DNA from: Allomuricauda sp. ARW1Y1 | Lineage (GTDB): Bacteria > Bacteroidota > Bacteroidia > Flavobacteriales > Flavobacteriaceae | Assembly: GCF_013407935.1 (NCBI RefSeq) | Contig: NZ_JACBZU010000002.1 | Location: 682,001-746,000, forward strand | DNA: 64,000 bases | Direction: 5' to 3' | Part shown: piece by piece, positions 55,096-64,000 of the stretch | Layout of the letters: the number at the start of each line of letters is the position of its first letter | Numbering within the stretch: position 1 is the stretch's first letter | The notes under the pieces: generated by a model | What the model was told of the DNA's origin: nothing | Database searches by the model: none | What the model saw: the letters and a program-made list of their open reading frames with translations, nothing else | Translations under genes and position numbers: made by a program

Positions 55096-58000
55096 CTATT
55101 TTAATCGCTTTTCAGTGATGCCCACCTTGATCAATTTGATGTGCCCAGTCCTGCCGAATAGTTCCGAACTATGTTCTTTATCCAAAGTCAAACCATCAAG
55201 TTTCATTTGTGAATCATCTCTGAACACCAATTGCACTTCTTCCTTTTCCGCAATAATATATTGGATTGGAACTTGGCAATAGGTGAAGCCCAACGAGTTT
55301 TTTTCAAGTTGGATATGCGCCGTACTCCCGTCCAAATCCACATATTCAAAAACTGCAAGCTGTTCCAAAAATTCGGTCTTTCGAAGCATGCATGGGTCAA
55401 AAAACAGTTGCCCATCGGAGACAAAAACACCCAATTCCCCAAAACGGCTCAAAATATCTTCCTTCACTTGACCTGTCATTCCAGGCTGTTGTGCTCCCTT
55501 ACCTGCTGATGTGTGTGAATAGGGATCGGTTGGAAATGCCCCATAAAGTTTCGGTGGCTTATGGACCCCGATTCCCTCCATGATCTCATAAAAATGCTCC
55601 AACAACTTGCCAACGGTGACCTCATCATCATCGTTTCTGATGGCCTGCAGACAGGTTTCCTCTACGCTCAACAACAATTTGGAAACCATGTGCCAGTAAA
55701 TGGAGCCAAGTCCTTCATAGCCATAAAATGTTCCTGACCTACCTGTAAAGGACTTGTGGTCAAATAACTCCTCGAATAGATCCAATATTTTTTGACGGTC
55801 TTTTTGGACCAAGTGCCCATATGCTTCTACAGGCAACGCTGCCAAGGCTGCTTTAAGGCTTTCAGCATTGTTGAAACTTCCATTAAAATGATAGGTTCCC
55901 TCCACACTTTTGCCGATGACCGCTGTGTTTTCATCCTCCACCAGTTTCTGCAGGAGATCAGATTGTTTGACCTTTTCCGGCGGAATGATGTTTTTTTCGC
56001 AGAATCGGGGCAGTTCCTTGTTGGGATAAAGCAGGTAACTGTATTGGTCTTCCCGAAAAAGCGCGCTGCTTTTTAAGGCATCCAGCACCTGAAGTGATGC
56101 TTTCCCATCAAGATAGCCCGAACTGAGCACAGCGACCTGCCCTTCCAACATTTCAGACAGATAGGAAATGGAAACCTCCTTATCATTTTTGATGGTTATC
56201 AAATTGTAGGCGTGATACAACTTATCTTCCCGTTGATTGGCCTGTATGCTATGCTCCAAATATTCCAAGGATACTTCTATGAAAGTCCCGAGTTTGGCCT
56301 TATCAATTGGTTTGTTCTTTTGTTGAAAGCCATTGTTGTAGATGGCACTTCGGAATCTGCTTCCTGCCATGCCCAACCCATCCATCATCGCCCTTCTATC
56401 GGTATCGCTTAGGTTAGCTTTCAGTTTGTTGTGGTCTTGCAACAGGGTCTGGGTCACGGATTCAAAGAAAACTACAAGTTCTTCCGAAACGCTGAATTCC
56501 GCTTCCTCAAGATTGGCAACCATTCCTTGGAAAAACTTCAAGAAACGCCTCAAATAATACAGTGTCACCATGGATACCCCATTGCCCACCAAGGCATTGT
56601 TGGCATCGTTCCACTCCGGTCGTTGGGTATTCATCCAAATACCCGCTTCAGGAACAAAGTTTGACATTTTGGAAAGTACGGTCGCCAATATTTTCTCCAG
56701 CAGATTCACGTGGTAAATGGAGTCTTCTTTACCCATTAGCAAGGCCGCATCGGCTCCAATCCTTTCTCGCTCCTTGTTGATATGATGGTCCAAATCCTCA
56801 TCAAATACGATGGTATCCTTCGGGTTCTTCAAAATCTCTTCGTACGATTTGATTTTGTAGGGCACATTGGCATACACAAAGATTTTTTCGCTAAAAGATT
56901 TTCCAAGGGTCTGTGGATAATGGCTTTCCATCAACTCCAATAATTTGAGCAAATAGATGATTTGATGGTCGCCCCAATATCCAATATAGGACCAAGGGTC
57001 GTCCGGTTCAATGATCTCCCAGTCAAAACCGTCCTTGGTTACTCTATAGGGGTTATAACCATCAAAGGTCGAAGCGTTCAAAAATTTATAGATCATGCTT
57101 TCCAAAAAGCCGGGGTAAGAAACGGCCAGGGCCTCCCAGTTTTGGAAAATGTCCCTCCAGTTGCCCTCATAATCCAGGAGTTTTTTACCATCATCCCCGC
57201 GGGTATTGATGGAAAACTTGTTCCATGGCCTACTCGGGTCACCATGCCGTCTACTAAATTTGAGCGGCAAGTATTCCATGGCCAACCTCTTAAAATCGGG
57301 GTTGTCATCCGTACCTACCTTTTCCCGTAAAAACGCCAATGAAAATTCTTGGGGAAAACGCTCCAACAATTCCTTTTTAAGGTCGAAAAGCGGCTTATTG
57401 GCTTTGCGGATATAGGAACTAAAATCGTCACGTTCCATTTGGTAACCGTTATCAAAAATACCGCCCCGCATAATATTGAACAGCGTATTGGAGAAATGAC
57501 GGGCATCCCGCATACTATCGGCCGTACACTGAAGGGCATCGGAGGCGCCTGCCAATTTCAGGAGCTGTTGTGTTCCTTTATCAATGTCGGTTTCTATTTT
57601 GTTAACGAGGTCACTTTGGCTTTTTAGGTTTTGTTTGATGGCACTGACATCGATTCTGGATTGGTTGACCTCTGCAACCAACATCCATTGCTTCTCCGCT
57701 TTGGGATTTAAATGGATTTCCGTGTTCACAAAATAAGCCCCTTTCTCTGCTTTTACATCCGTTTCCTCTTCCAAGGGCATTCCATTTCTAAAGGCATCCA
57801 ATTGGAGTGACGATACCAGGTGCTTTGCCTTGTCCAAGCCTACGGACCAAACCGTTGTGGCTTTCAATGCTTCACTGGGCTCCGCTTTATCGACAATGAT
57901 GGCACTCAGGGCAAAAATTCCCAACCCAACGTCAGGTTCCAGTTGGTTCCTCTTATAGGCATCGACCAAATTACTACTGCCATTTTGGGTTGCAGAAGGC

Positions 58001-58566
58001 ACACCGTAGGGCAGTACATTTTGGATACCGTCCAACAACTCACAGGACAACTCGTGGTCTCCATGGTTGATCAAATGTGATTTCTTTACAAATCCATAGG
58101 TCTCACTAAAGCTCCATTGATATCGGAACGTAAGCCCTAAATCGTTATTGATTTCCTCAAAAAGGATTTTATTCCCATAGTTGCTCTTGTACAGGTTTCT
58201 TTGGATTTGGTATTGACCTGAAAAACAGTTGGAAAACGGTTCCCAGAGGTATTTTTTTGATTCTGACCGAACCCGTATGATGGTTTTGCTTCCTGTGATG
58301 GCAGCGGATTCGGTGATTTTATCGTCCGTGTAATATGGAAAAAGGGCCGATTCGGCATTCTTGCGTCCGGCTGTGAGTGCACCGTTGCTGGAAATAAACA
58401 TCCAGTGATCGGAATGGCTCACGATACTCATAAAAAATGGGCGCATCCCATCGCAGTTGGAAATTTTATAGTACGCCTCATCACCCAAGGTCACCGATGT
58501 ACCTTCAACAGCTTTAGCTTCCGTTTTTAATTTTGTTCCTGCTATGTACATATCCTTTTGGTCCAT
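55096..58566 (-). CDS. Beta-1,3-glucan phosphorylase-like enzyme (GH149/GH161 type)
   Basis: 1156 residues, no signal peptide, so cytoplasmic. The N-terminal beta-sandwich (EPFSNCFSGQYQIQRNLYKS, WSVGL) and the central helical barrel, with DYEGNWRDIFQNWEALAVSYP and PDDPWSYIGYWGDHQIIYLL, recall GH94-clan phosphorylases. RPEWNDANNALVGNGVSM carries a WND motif placed like their catalytic Asp. At about 1100-1150 residues it matches GH149 (or GH161) beta-1,3-glucan phosphorylases, which release glucose-1-phosphate from beta-1,3-oligoglucans. Neighbours (GH16, two GH17, GH30, symporter) support that substrate. Family assignment is from memory of motifs and length; a CAZyme search would settle it. 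A hairpin separates it from the upstream gene. Confidence 0.72.
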   Translation of the reverse strand: MDQKDMYIAGTKLKTEAKAVEGTSVTLGDEAYYKISNCDGMRPFFMSIVSHSDHWMFISSNGALTAGRKNAESALFPYYTDDKITESAAITGSKTIIRVRSESKKYLWEPFSNCFSGQYQIQRNLYKSNYGNKILFEEINNDLGLTFRYQWSFSETYGFVKKSHLINHGDHELSCELLDGIQNVLPYGVPSATQNGSSNLVDAYKRNQLEPDVGLGIFALSAIIVDKAEPSEALKATTVWSVGLDKAKHLVSSLQLDAFRNGMPLEEETDVKAEKGAYFVNTEIHLNPKAEKQWMLVAEVNQSRIDVSAIKQNLKSQSDLVNKIETDIDKGTQQLLKLAGASDALQCTADSMRDARHFSNTLFNIMRGGIFDNGYQMERDDFSSYIRKANKPLFDLKKELLERFPQEFSLAFLREKVGTDDNPDFKRLAMEYLPLKFSRRHGDPSRPWNKFSINTRGDDGKKLLDYEGNWRDIFQNWEALAVSYPGFLESMIYKFLNASTFDGYNPYRVTKDGFDWEIIEPDDPWSYIGYWGDHQIIYLLKLLELMESHYPQTLGKSFSEKIFVYANVPYKIKSYEEILKNPKDTIVFDEDLDHHINKERERIGADAALLMGKEDSIYHVNLLEKILATVLSKMSNFVPEAGIWMNTQRPEWNDANNALVGNGVSMVTLYYLRRFLKFFQGMVANLEEAEFSVSEELVVFFESVTQTLLQDHNKLKANLSDTDRRAMMDGLGMAGSRFRSAIYNNGFQQKNKPIDKAKLGTFIEVSLEYLEHSIQANQREDKLYHAYNLITIKNDKEVSISYLSEMLEGQVAVLSSGYLDGKASLQVLDALKSSALFREDQYSYLLYPNKELPRFCEKNIIPPEKVKQSDLLQKLVEDENTAVIGKSVEGTYHFNGSFNNAESLKAALAALPVEAYGHLVQKDRQKILDLFEELFDHKSFTGRSGTFYGYEGLGSIYWHMVSKLLLSVEETCLQAIRNDDDEVTVGKLLEHFYEIMEGIGVHKPPKLYGAFPTDPYSHTSAGKGAQQPGMTGQVKEDILSRFGELGVFVSDGQLFFDPCMLRKTEFLEQLAVFEYVDLDGSTAHIQLEKNSLGFTYCQVPIQYIIAEKEEVQLVFRDDSQMKLDGLTLDKEHSSELFGRTGHIKLIKVGITEKRLK

Positions 58567-58607
58567 AAATCCATCACACCTTTATTAGTTCTGATATATG
58601 TAGAAAA

Positions 58608-58635
58608 GCTGGCAAGTAAAAATGGTTTTGCCAGC
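58608..58635 (-). terminator. Intra-operon hairpin between the PKD lipoprotein and phosphorylase-like genes
   Basis: A perfect 8-bp stem (58608-58615 with 58628-58635) in the 92-base gap, followed on the minus strand by only four T residues. It is the only sizeable gap of the operon and could attenuate or process the transcript so that surface proteins are made in excess over cytoplasmic enzymes. Confidence 0.5.
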
Positions 58636-58658
58636 CTTTCCTTCTCAATCCGAAACTT

Positions 58659-61600
58659 TTAGTCCAGTCTTAAATTGTCAAAGTAGAAAATACGTTCCTC
58701 TGTGGTCAACTCACCATCTGACCCCGTAGGGTTATCCGGTTTGATGACCAGTTGATTGTAGGTTGTTGGTGAGGCAGGTAGACCCGTAAACGTAAATTCT
58801 ATTTCCGTCCAAGTGTTCGCTCCTCCCGAAACCTGTACAAAGGTTGGTGGAGGATTACCTGTCACGGGATCGGTTTGTGGGTCGAGCGCCAATTCAAATC
58901 GATAAGTGACATCCGGCACACTGGAATACACCATCACCTTAAAGGTTTGGGTAGTGATATCGATGGTTCCAGCAGGGAAGGAATTTTGAACTCCGCCCCA
59001 ACGATTGATACCACTGGCACGTACCACCTGCAACACATTGTCGGATGTATTGATACCGGATGGATCGGGATTTGCTGCCAAACTAGGCACCACACCACCA
59101 TCACCGATGCTGGAGAAGGCGCTCAAGAAGGTTTCACAGCCTTCAAAATCCAAAGGCAATGAGGTTGCCGCCACGGGAGTTCCGGTACAGCCACTTGTGG
59201 CACCGCCACCACCGCCTGAACCTCCTACAACAAGAGAGACATTATCAATATTCACCAATCCAGCTGCTCCATTCAAATCAAAGAGCACTCGTGCGTCTGG
59301 AGCACCAAAGCCTGTCGCTGTCAAGACAACTGAATAGGTCTGTCTGGTTGTATTGATGTTCACCGTCTCGGTAGTGTTGGCAAAACTGCCCCCGCTCAAG
59401 CCAATCCCAGCTATGATAGGCCTATCTGTATCCGACCATGCGTCAAATGACAATGTATAGGTTTCATCTTGGATGATTTCCAATTTCTGACTTAGGTTGA
59501 CCAAGAATGGTTGACCTGGGTCTGGGGTGGTTACGTTTACGGAGTAAAATGAATTTCCGTTTTCCGTGGTCACAGGTGCCGCAGCGGCATCATCCACGCC
59601 CAATATCCATGGGGCACTTCCGTTCTCAAAGTCTCCGTTGGTCAACAGTCCATCATCAAAGGCAATTACATTTACTGTTCTGGTTACTTCGGTTGCAGCA
59701 TTACCTGCTGCATCGCTTACGTTATAGGTCACGATATAGGTGCCTGCAACACTGGTATCCACTGTATCTCCACCTACCACAATGTTACCCGAGATGTCCC
59801 CGTCTGTATCATCGGTGGCGGTTGCCCCTGCTTCTGTATAGCTATCGCCCACATTTAAATCTACGATGGCGTCTCCATTAAGGGTAATCATCGGCGGGGT
59901 AGTATCTTCTGCTGCGGTTCCTCCTACAACCAGTGAAACGTTGTCAATGTTCACCAACCCGGCTGCTCCGTTCAAATCAAATAGGACACGTGCATCCGGG
60001 GCACCAAAGCCTGAAGCAGTCAGTACGACAGAATAGGTCTGCCTTGTTGTGTTGATGTTGACAGTCTCCGTAGTGTTCGCAAAGCTACCACCACTTAAAC
60101 CAATCCCGGCAATGATGGGACGGTCGGTATCGGACCACGCATCAAATGTCAAGGTGTATGTCTCATCTTGTATGATTTCCAATTTTTGGCTCAAATTCAC
60201 CAAAAAGGGTTGACCTGGGTCTGGAGTCGTGACGTTCACGGAGTAAAAAGAGTTACCACCTTCGGTGGTGACAGGTGCCGCAGCGGCATCGTCCACACCC
60301 AAGATCCATGGTGCACTTCCGTTCTCGAAGTCACCATTGGTCAACAATCCATCATCAAATCCACTACCACCACTTCCTCCTCCGGAAGTACCTAGAGTAA
60401 GGTCATCTATGTAATATGTTCCTCCCTCGGTGATTGCGCTATCCACCTCATCGTTGTCGGGCTTAATGACCAATTGGTTATAAGCCGTTGGTCCTCCAGG
60501 CAGGTTGGTAAAGGTGAACTCTACTTCTGTCCATTCATTTGCGTTGGGTATTGTAACAAATACGGGCGCAGGATTTCCAGTAACCGGATCGGTTTGTGGG
60601 TTCAGTGCCAGCTCAAAACGGAAGACCACATTGGCCTTGGTAGAGTACACTTTTAGTTTAAAGACATCTGTAGTGGTAAGGTCAAAATTGTTTTCAAAGG
60701 TATTTTGAATCCCTGCAAAGAAACTGGAACCTGAAGGTTTGTCGACTTGCAGGACAAAATCTGAAGTATTTATGCCAGCTTTGGAAGGGTTTTCGGCCAA
60801 ACCTGAAGTGATACCATCGCCAAAGTTTTCCGAAGAAAGAAAAGTTTCACAACCTTCAAAGTCCACAGGAAGTGCTGTCGCGGCCACTGGTGTGTCCACA
60901 CATCCACTTGGCGTTGTAGCGGTTTCGACCTGTTCCACATCATCAATAAAGAAATCACCTGCGGTGGTTCCAGGGCCGTCAACGAACAACGTTATTCTGG
61001 AGTAGCTCTCCGTAGAAGCAAAATTGAAGGAAACTGTTTCCCAACCTGTTCCACCGTGACTTGCCGATACTTCGGTATCGCTTCCTGTTCCAAGCTCCAA
61101 TTTCATCAAGATATCGATGGGCTCCTCTGACCAGAAATTTGCGGTTATGGTTTGTTCTGTGGATAAATCGACCGGTGTTCCCAAGTCAAAAAAGATGCCT
61201 TCAAAAGCTGCTCCGCTATTGGTTATCTTCCCAACCTTTGAGCTCTTGTCATTGGTTCCGGATACATCAGGATTATCTAAAATTTCGAAAGCTGCACCAT
61301 TGAATGTGCTCACCCCCAAGTCATAGTTTACATTGTTGTTGTCAAAGGTTATGGGCAGGGTAATAGGTTCTTTGATTACGATAGTGATTTCATCTTCAAA
61401 GGTGGAAGTTGCCCCCGCCGTATTGCTGGCCGTTAAAACCACAGTATAGGTTCCACTGGCCGTATAGGTCTTAATCGGATTGATCTCGGTGGACGTATCC
61501 CCATCGCCAAAATCCCATTGATAAGAGGTTGCCTTTTCCGAAATGTTGATGAATTCCACCGTTCCGGTATCTTCATCGAGCGTAAAGGTAAAATTGGACA

Positions 61601-61706
61601 GTATGGTCGGCAAAAGGGTACTGTCGTCCGATTCACACCCGACCAACAAGGCCAGTACAAACACGGATACCAGCTTGAATTTGGTTATTAACTGCTTCAT
61701 AATCAA
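58659..61706 (-). CDS. Multidomain glycan-binding lipoprotein with PKD, Ig-like and repeated CBM-like domains
   Basis: 1015 residues, lipoprotein signal LLVGC (Cys24). Domains in order: PKD (about 34-112, [14 protein letters not shown]); a CBM-like sandwich (about 113-265); C1, a second sandwich starting [20 protein letters not shown] (about 268-445); D1, a CBM4/9-like domain opening [14 protein letters not shown] (about 452-598); an Ig-like DUF5011-type domain ([13 protein letters not shown], about 602-685); D2, almost identical to D1 with three substitutions in about 147 residues; C2, homologous to C1, to the C-terminus. No catalytic motif. It is likely a surface glycan-binding protein capturing laminarin for the neighbouring hydrolases. 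Binding specificity is inferred from context only. Confidence 0.85.
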   Translation of the reverse strand: MIMKQLITKFKLVSVFVLALLVGCESDDSTLLPTILSNFTFTLDEDTGTVEFINISEKATSYQWDFGDGDTSTEINPIKTYTASGTYTVVLTASNTAGATSTFEDEITIVIKEPITLPITFDNNNVNYDLGVSTFNGAAFEILDNPDVSGTNDKSSKVGKITNSGAAFEGIFFDLGTPVDLSTEQTITANFWSEEPIDILMKLELGTGSDTEVSASHGGTGWETVSFNFASTESYSRITLFVDGPGTTAGDFFIDDVEQVETATTPSGCVDTPVAATALPVDFEGCETFLSSENFGDGITSGLAENPSKAGINTSDFVLQVDKPSGSSFFAGIQNTFENNFDLTTTDVFKLKVYSTKANVVFRFELALNPQTDPVTGNPAPVFVTIPNANEWTEVEFTFTNLPGGPTAYNQLVIKPDNDEVDSAITEGGTYYIDDLTLGTSGGGSGGSGFDDGLLTNGDFENGSAPWILGVDDAAAAPVTTEGGNSFYSVNVTTPDPGQPFLVNLSQKLEIIQDETYTLTFDAWSDTDRPIIAGIGLSGGSFANTTETVNINTTRQTYSVVLTASGFGAPDARVLFDLNGAAGLVNIDNVSLVVGGTAAEDTTPPMITLNGDAIVDLNVGDSYTEAGATATDDTDGDISGNIVVGGDTVDTSVAGTYIVTYNVSDAAGNAATEVTRTVNVIAFDDGLLTNGDFENGSAPWILGVDDAAAAPVTTENGNSFYSVNVTTPDPGQPFLVNLSQKLEIIQDETYTLSFDAWSDTDRPIIAGIGLSGGSFANTTETVNINTTRQTYSVVLTATGFGAPDARVLFDLNGAAGLVNIDNVSLVVGGSGGGGGATSGCTGTPVAATSLPLDFEGCETFLSAFSSIGDGGVVPSLAANPDPSGINTSDNVLQVVRASGINRWGGVQNSFPAGTIDITTQTFKVMVYSSVPDVTYRFELALDPQTDPVTGNPPPTFVQVSGGANTWTEIEFTFTGLPASPTTYNQLVIKPDNPTGSDGELTTEERIFYFDNLRLD
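59221..59660 (-). repeat. Intragenic repeat encoding domain D2
   Basis: 440 bases matching 59920-60359 in the same orientation and register. The encoded proteins differ at three residues, while DNA differs at 22 of the first 120 positions, nearly all synonymous. Confidence 0.9.
59920..60359 (-). repeat. Intragenic repeat encoding domain D1
   Basis: The partner of 59221-59660, separated from it by the Ig-like domain. The equal length (440 bases) without gaps shows a domain duplication, not a transposon. Confidence 0.9.
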
Positions 61707-61714
61707 TAGTTAGT

Positions 61715-62569
61715 TTAGTTTATTTCTAGTTCTTTATATACTCTAACGTAGTCCACCAACATGGTTTGTGGAAATACGGTCTCTTCATCGGGTGAACCTA
61801 CAAAAGTGCCCCCAACAGCGACGTTCATCAATATGTAAAATGGCTTATTGAACACCCAAGGCCCTGGTACGTCCTCCGGGGTGATTTGATTGTAGAGGAC
61901 ATCGTCCACATAAAAATTGACGTATTCCGGCCCCCATTCGATGCCGAAAATGTGAAAGCCTGTATCGAATCGGTCATTGGTCAGTTCGTATTCCTTTGAA
62001 ATGGCTTCCCCTGCTGAATATCCCGGGCCGTGCATGCTACCGATCAAAACGGTTGGCTCTTGACCGCGATACTCCATAATATCTATTTCTCCAGCTCCGG
62101 GCCATGGATTTTCGTCAATATCGGCGCCCAACATCCAAAATGCAGGCCATATGCCCTGACCGTAAGGCAAACGGATTCTCGCCTCAAAACGGCCGTATCG
62201 TTGCTCGAACTTATCCTTTGTTATCAGTCTGGCCGAAGTGTAAGCGGAGCCCTCGAAGGATTCCTCTCTTGCTGTAATGAGCAATACACCATTCTGAACC
62301 GTTACATTATCGGACCTATCGGTGTAGTACTGCAATTCTTGATTGCCCCAACCATTTTCGCCGGTGCCGATTTCGTATCCCCAAATGGAAGGGTTGGGTT
62401 GTCCGTCCGTATCAAACTCTTCGGAGAGCGTCAATTCGGTAAATCTGGCCACGGTCTGTTGGTCGTCGGTTTCACAACCTAATAAAGCAATGGCAAAGAC
62501 CAGCAAAGGGTATTTGAAAAATACATGACTACTGGATTGAAGGTGCTTATGTTTCGTATTCATTGTCAT
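61715..62569 (-). CDS. GH16-family laminarinase-like lipoprotein
   Basis: 284 residues from the ATG at 62569, which follows an A-rich stretch; another ATG two codons later and one at 62593 are alternatives. Lipoprotein signal with ALLGC (Cys32). GH16 jelly-roll with the catalytic motif GEIDIMEYRGQEP (both Glu near residues 160-165) and conserved WPAFWMLG, GIEWGPEYVNFYVDD and YILMNVAVGG. Endo-beta-1,3-glucanase activity on laminarin is the likely role; kappa-carrageenase- or agarase-specific insertions are not evident. Located at the cell surface or periplasm. First enzyme of the operon in this window. Confidence 0.92.
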   Translation of the reverse strand: MTMNTKHKHLQSSSHVFFKYPLLVFAIALLGCETDDQQTVARFTELTLSEEFDTDGQPNPSIWGYEIGTGENGWGNQELQYYTDRSDNVTVQNGVLLITAREESFEGSAYTSARLITKDKFEQRYGRFEARIRLPYGQGIWPAFWMLGADIDENPWPGAGEIDIMEYRGQEPTVLIGSMHGPGYSAGEAISKEYELTNDRFDTGFHIFGIEWGPEYVNFYVDDVLYNQITPEDVPGPWVFNKPFYILMNVAVGGTFVGSPDEETVFPQTMLVDYVRVYKELEIN

Positions 62570-62595
62570 TTTTTTTAGTTGATGGTAGGACATTG

Positions 62596-64000
62596 TTATT
62601 CTGTGTAGAAATAAATATTATCCAGGATGAAATTGGGACCGCCCACCAAAATCAGTGCTCCCAAATTATTTTTTTGAGTTGCCAAATCTCCACCGAGTGG
62701 TATATCGAACGAGGTCCATTGGCCAACAGCGAGATTGGTCAGGTCAAATCTCAAGTCCCTATCATCGCCTATGGGAAGTCCAGTGTTTACATCTGTTTCA
62801 ATAGTTTGATTGGCTCCTACATCCCTGATTTGAATGCCAACTTCGGTGCCCGATTGTTGAACATACACATCGATATGTAAAAAGGATAGACCAGAGGCAT
62901 CCACAGGACTATTAAATAAGATTCCTGTAAAATTGTTGTTCACGTAAGACACCACAGCGTTATCATTAAGTGTTGCAATTGAAGTTTCTGTGGTAGACCC
63001 ACCAAAACCAGGTGAAAAATTGCTCTCGGTGGCATTCGCATAGGCATCGCTAAATATCGATGCCACGTTTGCCTGTGGCTGTGTTGGTGTGGGAGCAGGC
63101 TGCAAGACACCATTTGATACGATTTCCAAAGAACCCTCTGCACGTACCCCGGCCAAAATAGCCGTAATGTTAGCAGTCCCCTCACCTAGAACATTTACTC
63201 GTCCAAGTTCATTTACAGTTGCTACTCCAATATCCGATGATTCAAAATTGAAGTAGGATGGTGCAATACTTACAGTTTGATTGGTCCCATCAGCTAGATT
63301 AAAGGTCTGGGTAAGTCCGTTCAAGGTAATACTGGAACCGATAAAGGTTTGTTCGGAGATGGCTTCACCTCCCAATATGGCAGGTTGTGGCTGTGCAACG
63401 GTTCCCAACTTTTCGAACTTTATTTCGTCCAGCCAGAGCACGTAGCCACCTTCGTCTCCCTCAAAAGAAGCCCCTTCTGCAATCCAGAACAATCCTGTTT
63501 CATTAATCAGTTTTGAAGGGTCCGGGATAGGAATCACATATTTCTCCCATCGCGTACTTACATTCAAATTATTGGCAGTCACCTGAAATTTGTTATTGGT
63601 CTCTCCAGAGATACCATATCCTATGGAATTTATACTTGCTGCCTGCGAGGCCTTCGCGTAAAATGTCAGTGCATCGAAACCTGAAAGATCTCGCCTAGCT
63701 GTGGTATTGAAGGTAGCTCCTACGAAACCGTTACCAAAAGCTGGCACATCGAATCGCATGGAAGCTTCTCCTTCGAAAGCCTCATTGGTATCTACACTAA
63801 ATGCTTCTGGGTCTGCCCCTGCATCCACAAATGGGAAATAGTTGAGTCCGGCAGAAAAGGTATCGAGAAACACATCGCCATTGGGCGGGAAGGATGCGAA
63901 TTCTACATCCTCTGAAAACTCTCTTTCGCAGCCCATCATAAGTGTACATGCAAGGCTCAAAAGAAGTATGGAACGGAAATTTATTGTCTTGTAGTTTTTC
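62596..64000 (-). CDS. Glycan-binding-like lipoprotein, 5' end outside the window
   Basis: The frame stays open to the window edge and the signal sequence reads through it (FRSILLLSLACTLMMGC, lipobox Cys), so the start codon lies just outside and the first Met inside the window is not the start. The mature part has a CBM-like sandwich (VFLDTFSAGLNYFPF, RFDVPAFGNGFVGATF, EIKFEKLG), a Big2-like Ig domain (FNFESSDIGVATVNELGRVNV) and a second sandwich (FSDAYANATESNFSPGFGG, LILVGGPNFILDNIYFY). No catalytic site seen. It is probably a laminarin-binding surface protein, two bases or more before the GH16 gene. A SusC/SusD pair may lie further upstream. Confidence 0.82.
   Translation of the reverse strand, partial: KNYKTINFRSILLLSLACTLMMGCEREFSEDVEFASFPPNGDVFLDTFSAGLNYFPFVDAGADPEAFSVDTNEAFEGEASMRFDVPAFGNGFVGATFNTTARRDLSGFDALTFYAKASQAASINSIGYGISGETNNKFQVTANNLNVSTRWEKYVIPIPDPSKLINETGLFWIAEGASFEGDEGGYVLWLDEIKFEKLGTVAQPQPAILGGEAISEQTFIGSSITLNGLTQTFNLADGTNQTVSIAPSYFNFESSDIGVATVNELGRVNVLGEGTANITAILAGVRAEGSLEIVSNGVLQPAPTPTQPQANVASIFSDAYANATESNFSPGFGGSTTETSIATLNDNAVVSYVNNNFTGILFNSPVDASGLSFLHIDVYVQQSGTEVGIQIRDVGANQTIETDVNTGLPIGDDRDLRFDLTNLAVGQWTSFDIPLGGDLATQKNNLGALILVGGPNFILDNIYFYTE

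Noticed and set aside
59507..59881. Arg/His/Leu-rich 124-residue plus-strand frame
   Set aside because: Shadow of the repeated domain region of the PKD lipoprotein; composition is typical of antisense frames.
59221..60359. 440-base repeats as an insertion sequence or transposon
   Set aside because: They are in the same orientation, in frame, lack inverted ends and transposase, and encode a domain duplication.
62563..62593. ATG at 62593 as start of the GH16 gene
   Set aside because: It begins two bases after the upstream stop and adds eight residues before the signal; the ATG at 62569 after an A-rich stretch is preferred, though not proven.

Overview
The window reads as chromosomal DNA from a marine flavobacterium (Bacteroidota, Flavobacteriaceae, plausibly Muricauda/Flagellimonas-like; genus not provable from sequence alone). 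Supporting signs are two type B type-IX-secretion C-terminal domains, a fused SecDF, a 646-residue GyrB, many outer-membrane barrels and lipoproteins, a tmRNA tag GENNYALAA, recurrent Bacteroidota promoter boxes (TTTG, about 19 bases, TAnnTTTG) and a laminarin-type polysaccharide utilisation locus.

Layout. 1-2.0 kb: the end of a Ser/Arg/Gly-rich protein and a FadL/OMPP1-type barrel. 2.1-5.4 kb: two tandem T9SS-secreted proteins. 5.6-15.4 kb: folE, cysS, an AraC regulator divergent from an aldehyde dehydrogenase/DUF779 pair, yidD, lgt, a DUF192 lipoprotein, a ModF-like ATPase and a GT4 glycosyltransferase. 15.5-24.2 kb: secDF, mdh, a small lipoprotein, an outer-membrane protein, gyrB and a small barrel. 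24.3-40.4 kb: asnB, a DUF2911 protein, lipoproteins, an amidohydrolase lipoprotein, an OmpA-family protein, a plug-less TonB-receptor-like barrel with a 1007-residue TPR protein, lemA/DUF3137, ftsE, polyphosphate glucokinase and typA.

40.4-43.7 kb is an accessory patch: two full paralogous outer-membrane proteins and a truncated third copy, with mazEF and higBA toxin-antitoxin modules between them. 43.7-48.0 kb: kdsA, DUF1801, DUF808, a small membrane exporter and a saccharopine-dehydrogenase-like enzyme. 48.0-49.0 kb has no protein gene but holds a candidate structured RNA, a palindrome, the tmRNA gene ssrA and a partial copy of the ssrA 3' end.

49.7-64.0 kb is one long minus-strand operon that makes sense as a laminarin (beta-1,3/1,6-glucan) locus. 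Surface glycan-binding lipoproteins and a GH16 laminarinase act first. A GH17 and a GH30 lipoprotein then trim backbone and branches, a GPH-type symporter imports oligosaccharides, and a cytoplasmic beta-1,3-glucan phosphorylase-like enzyme (GH149/GH161 type) plus a signal-less second GH17 finish degradation. The operon's 5' end runs off the window, where SusC/SusD genes might be expected.

No rRNA, tRNA, CRISPR array, insertion sequence or prophage was seen. The most noteworthy items are the toxin-antitoxin insertions with a gene remnant, the near-mirror domain order of the 1015-residue PKD lipoprotein with synonymously diverged repeats, the candidate RNA upstream of ssrA, the ssrA 3'-end duplication, and the hairpin element between mdh and secDF.
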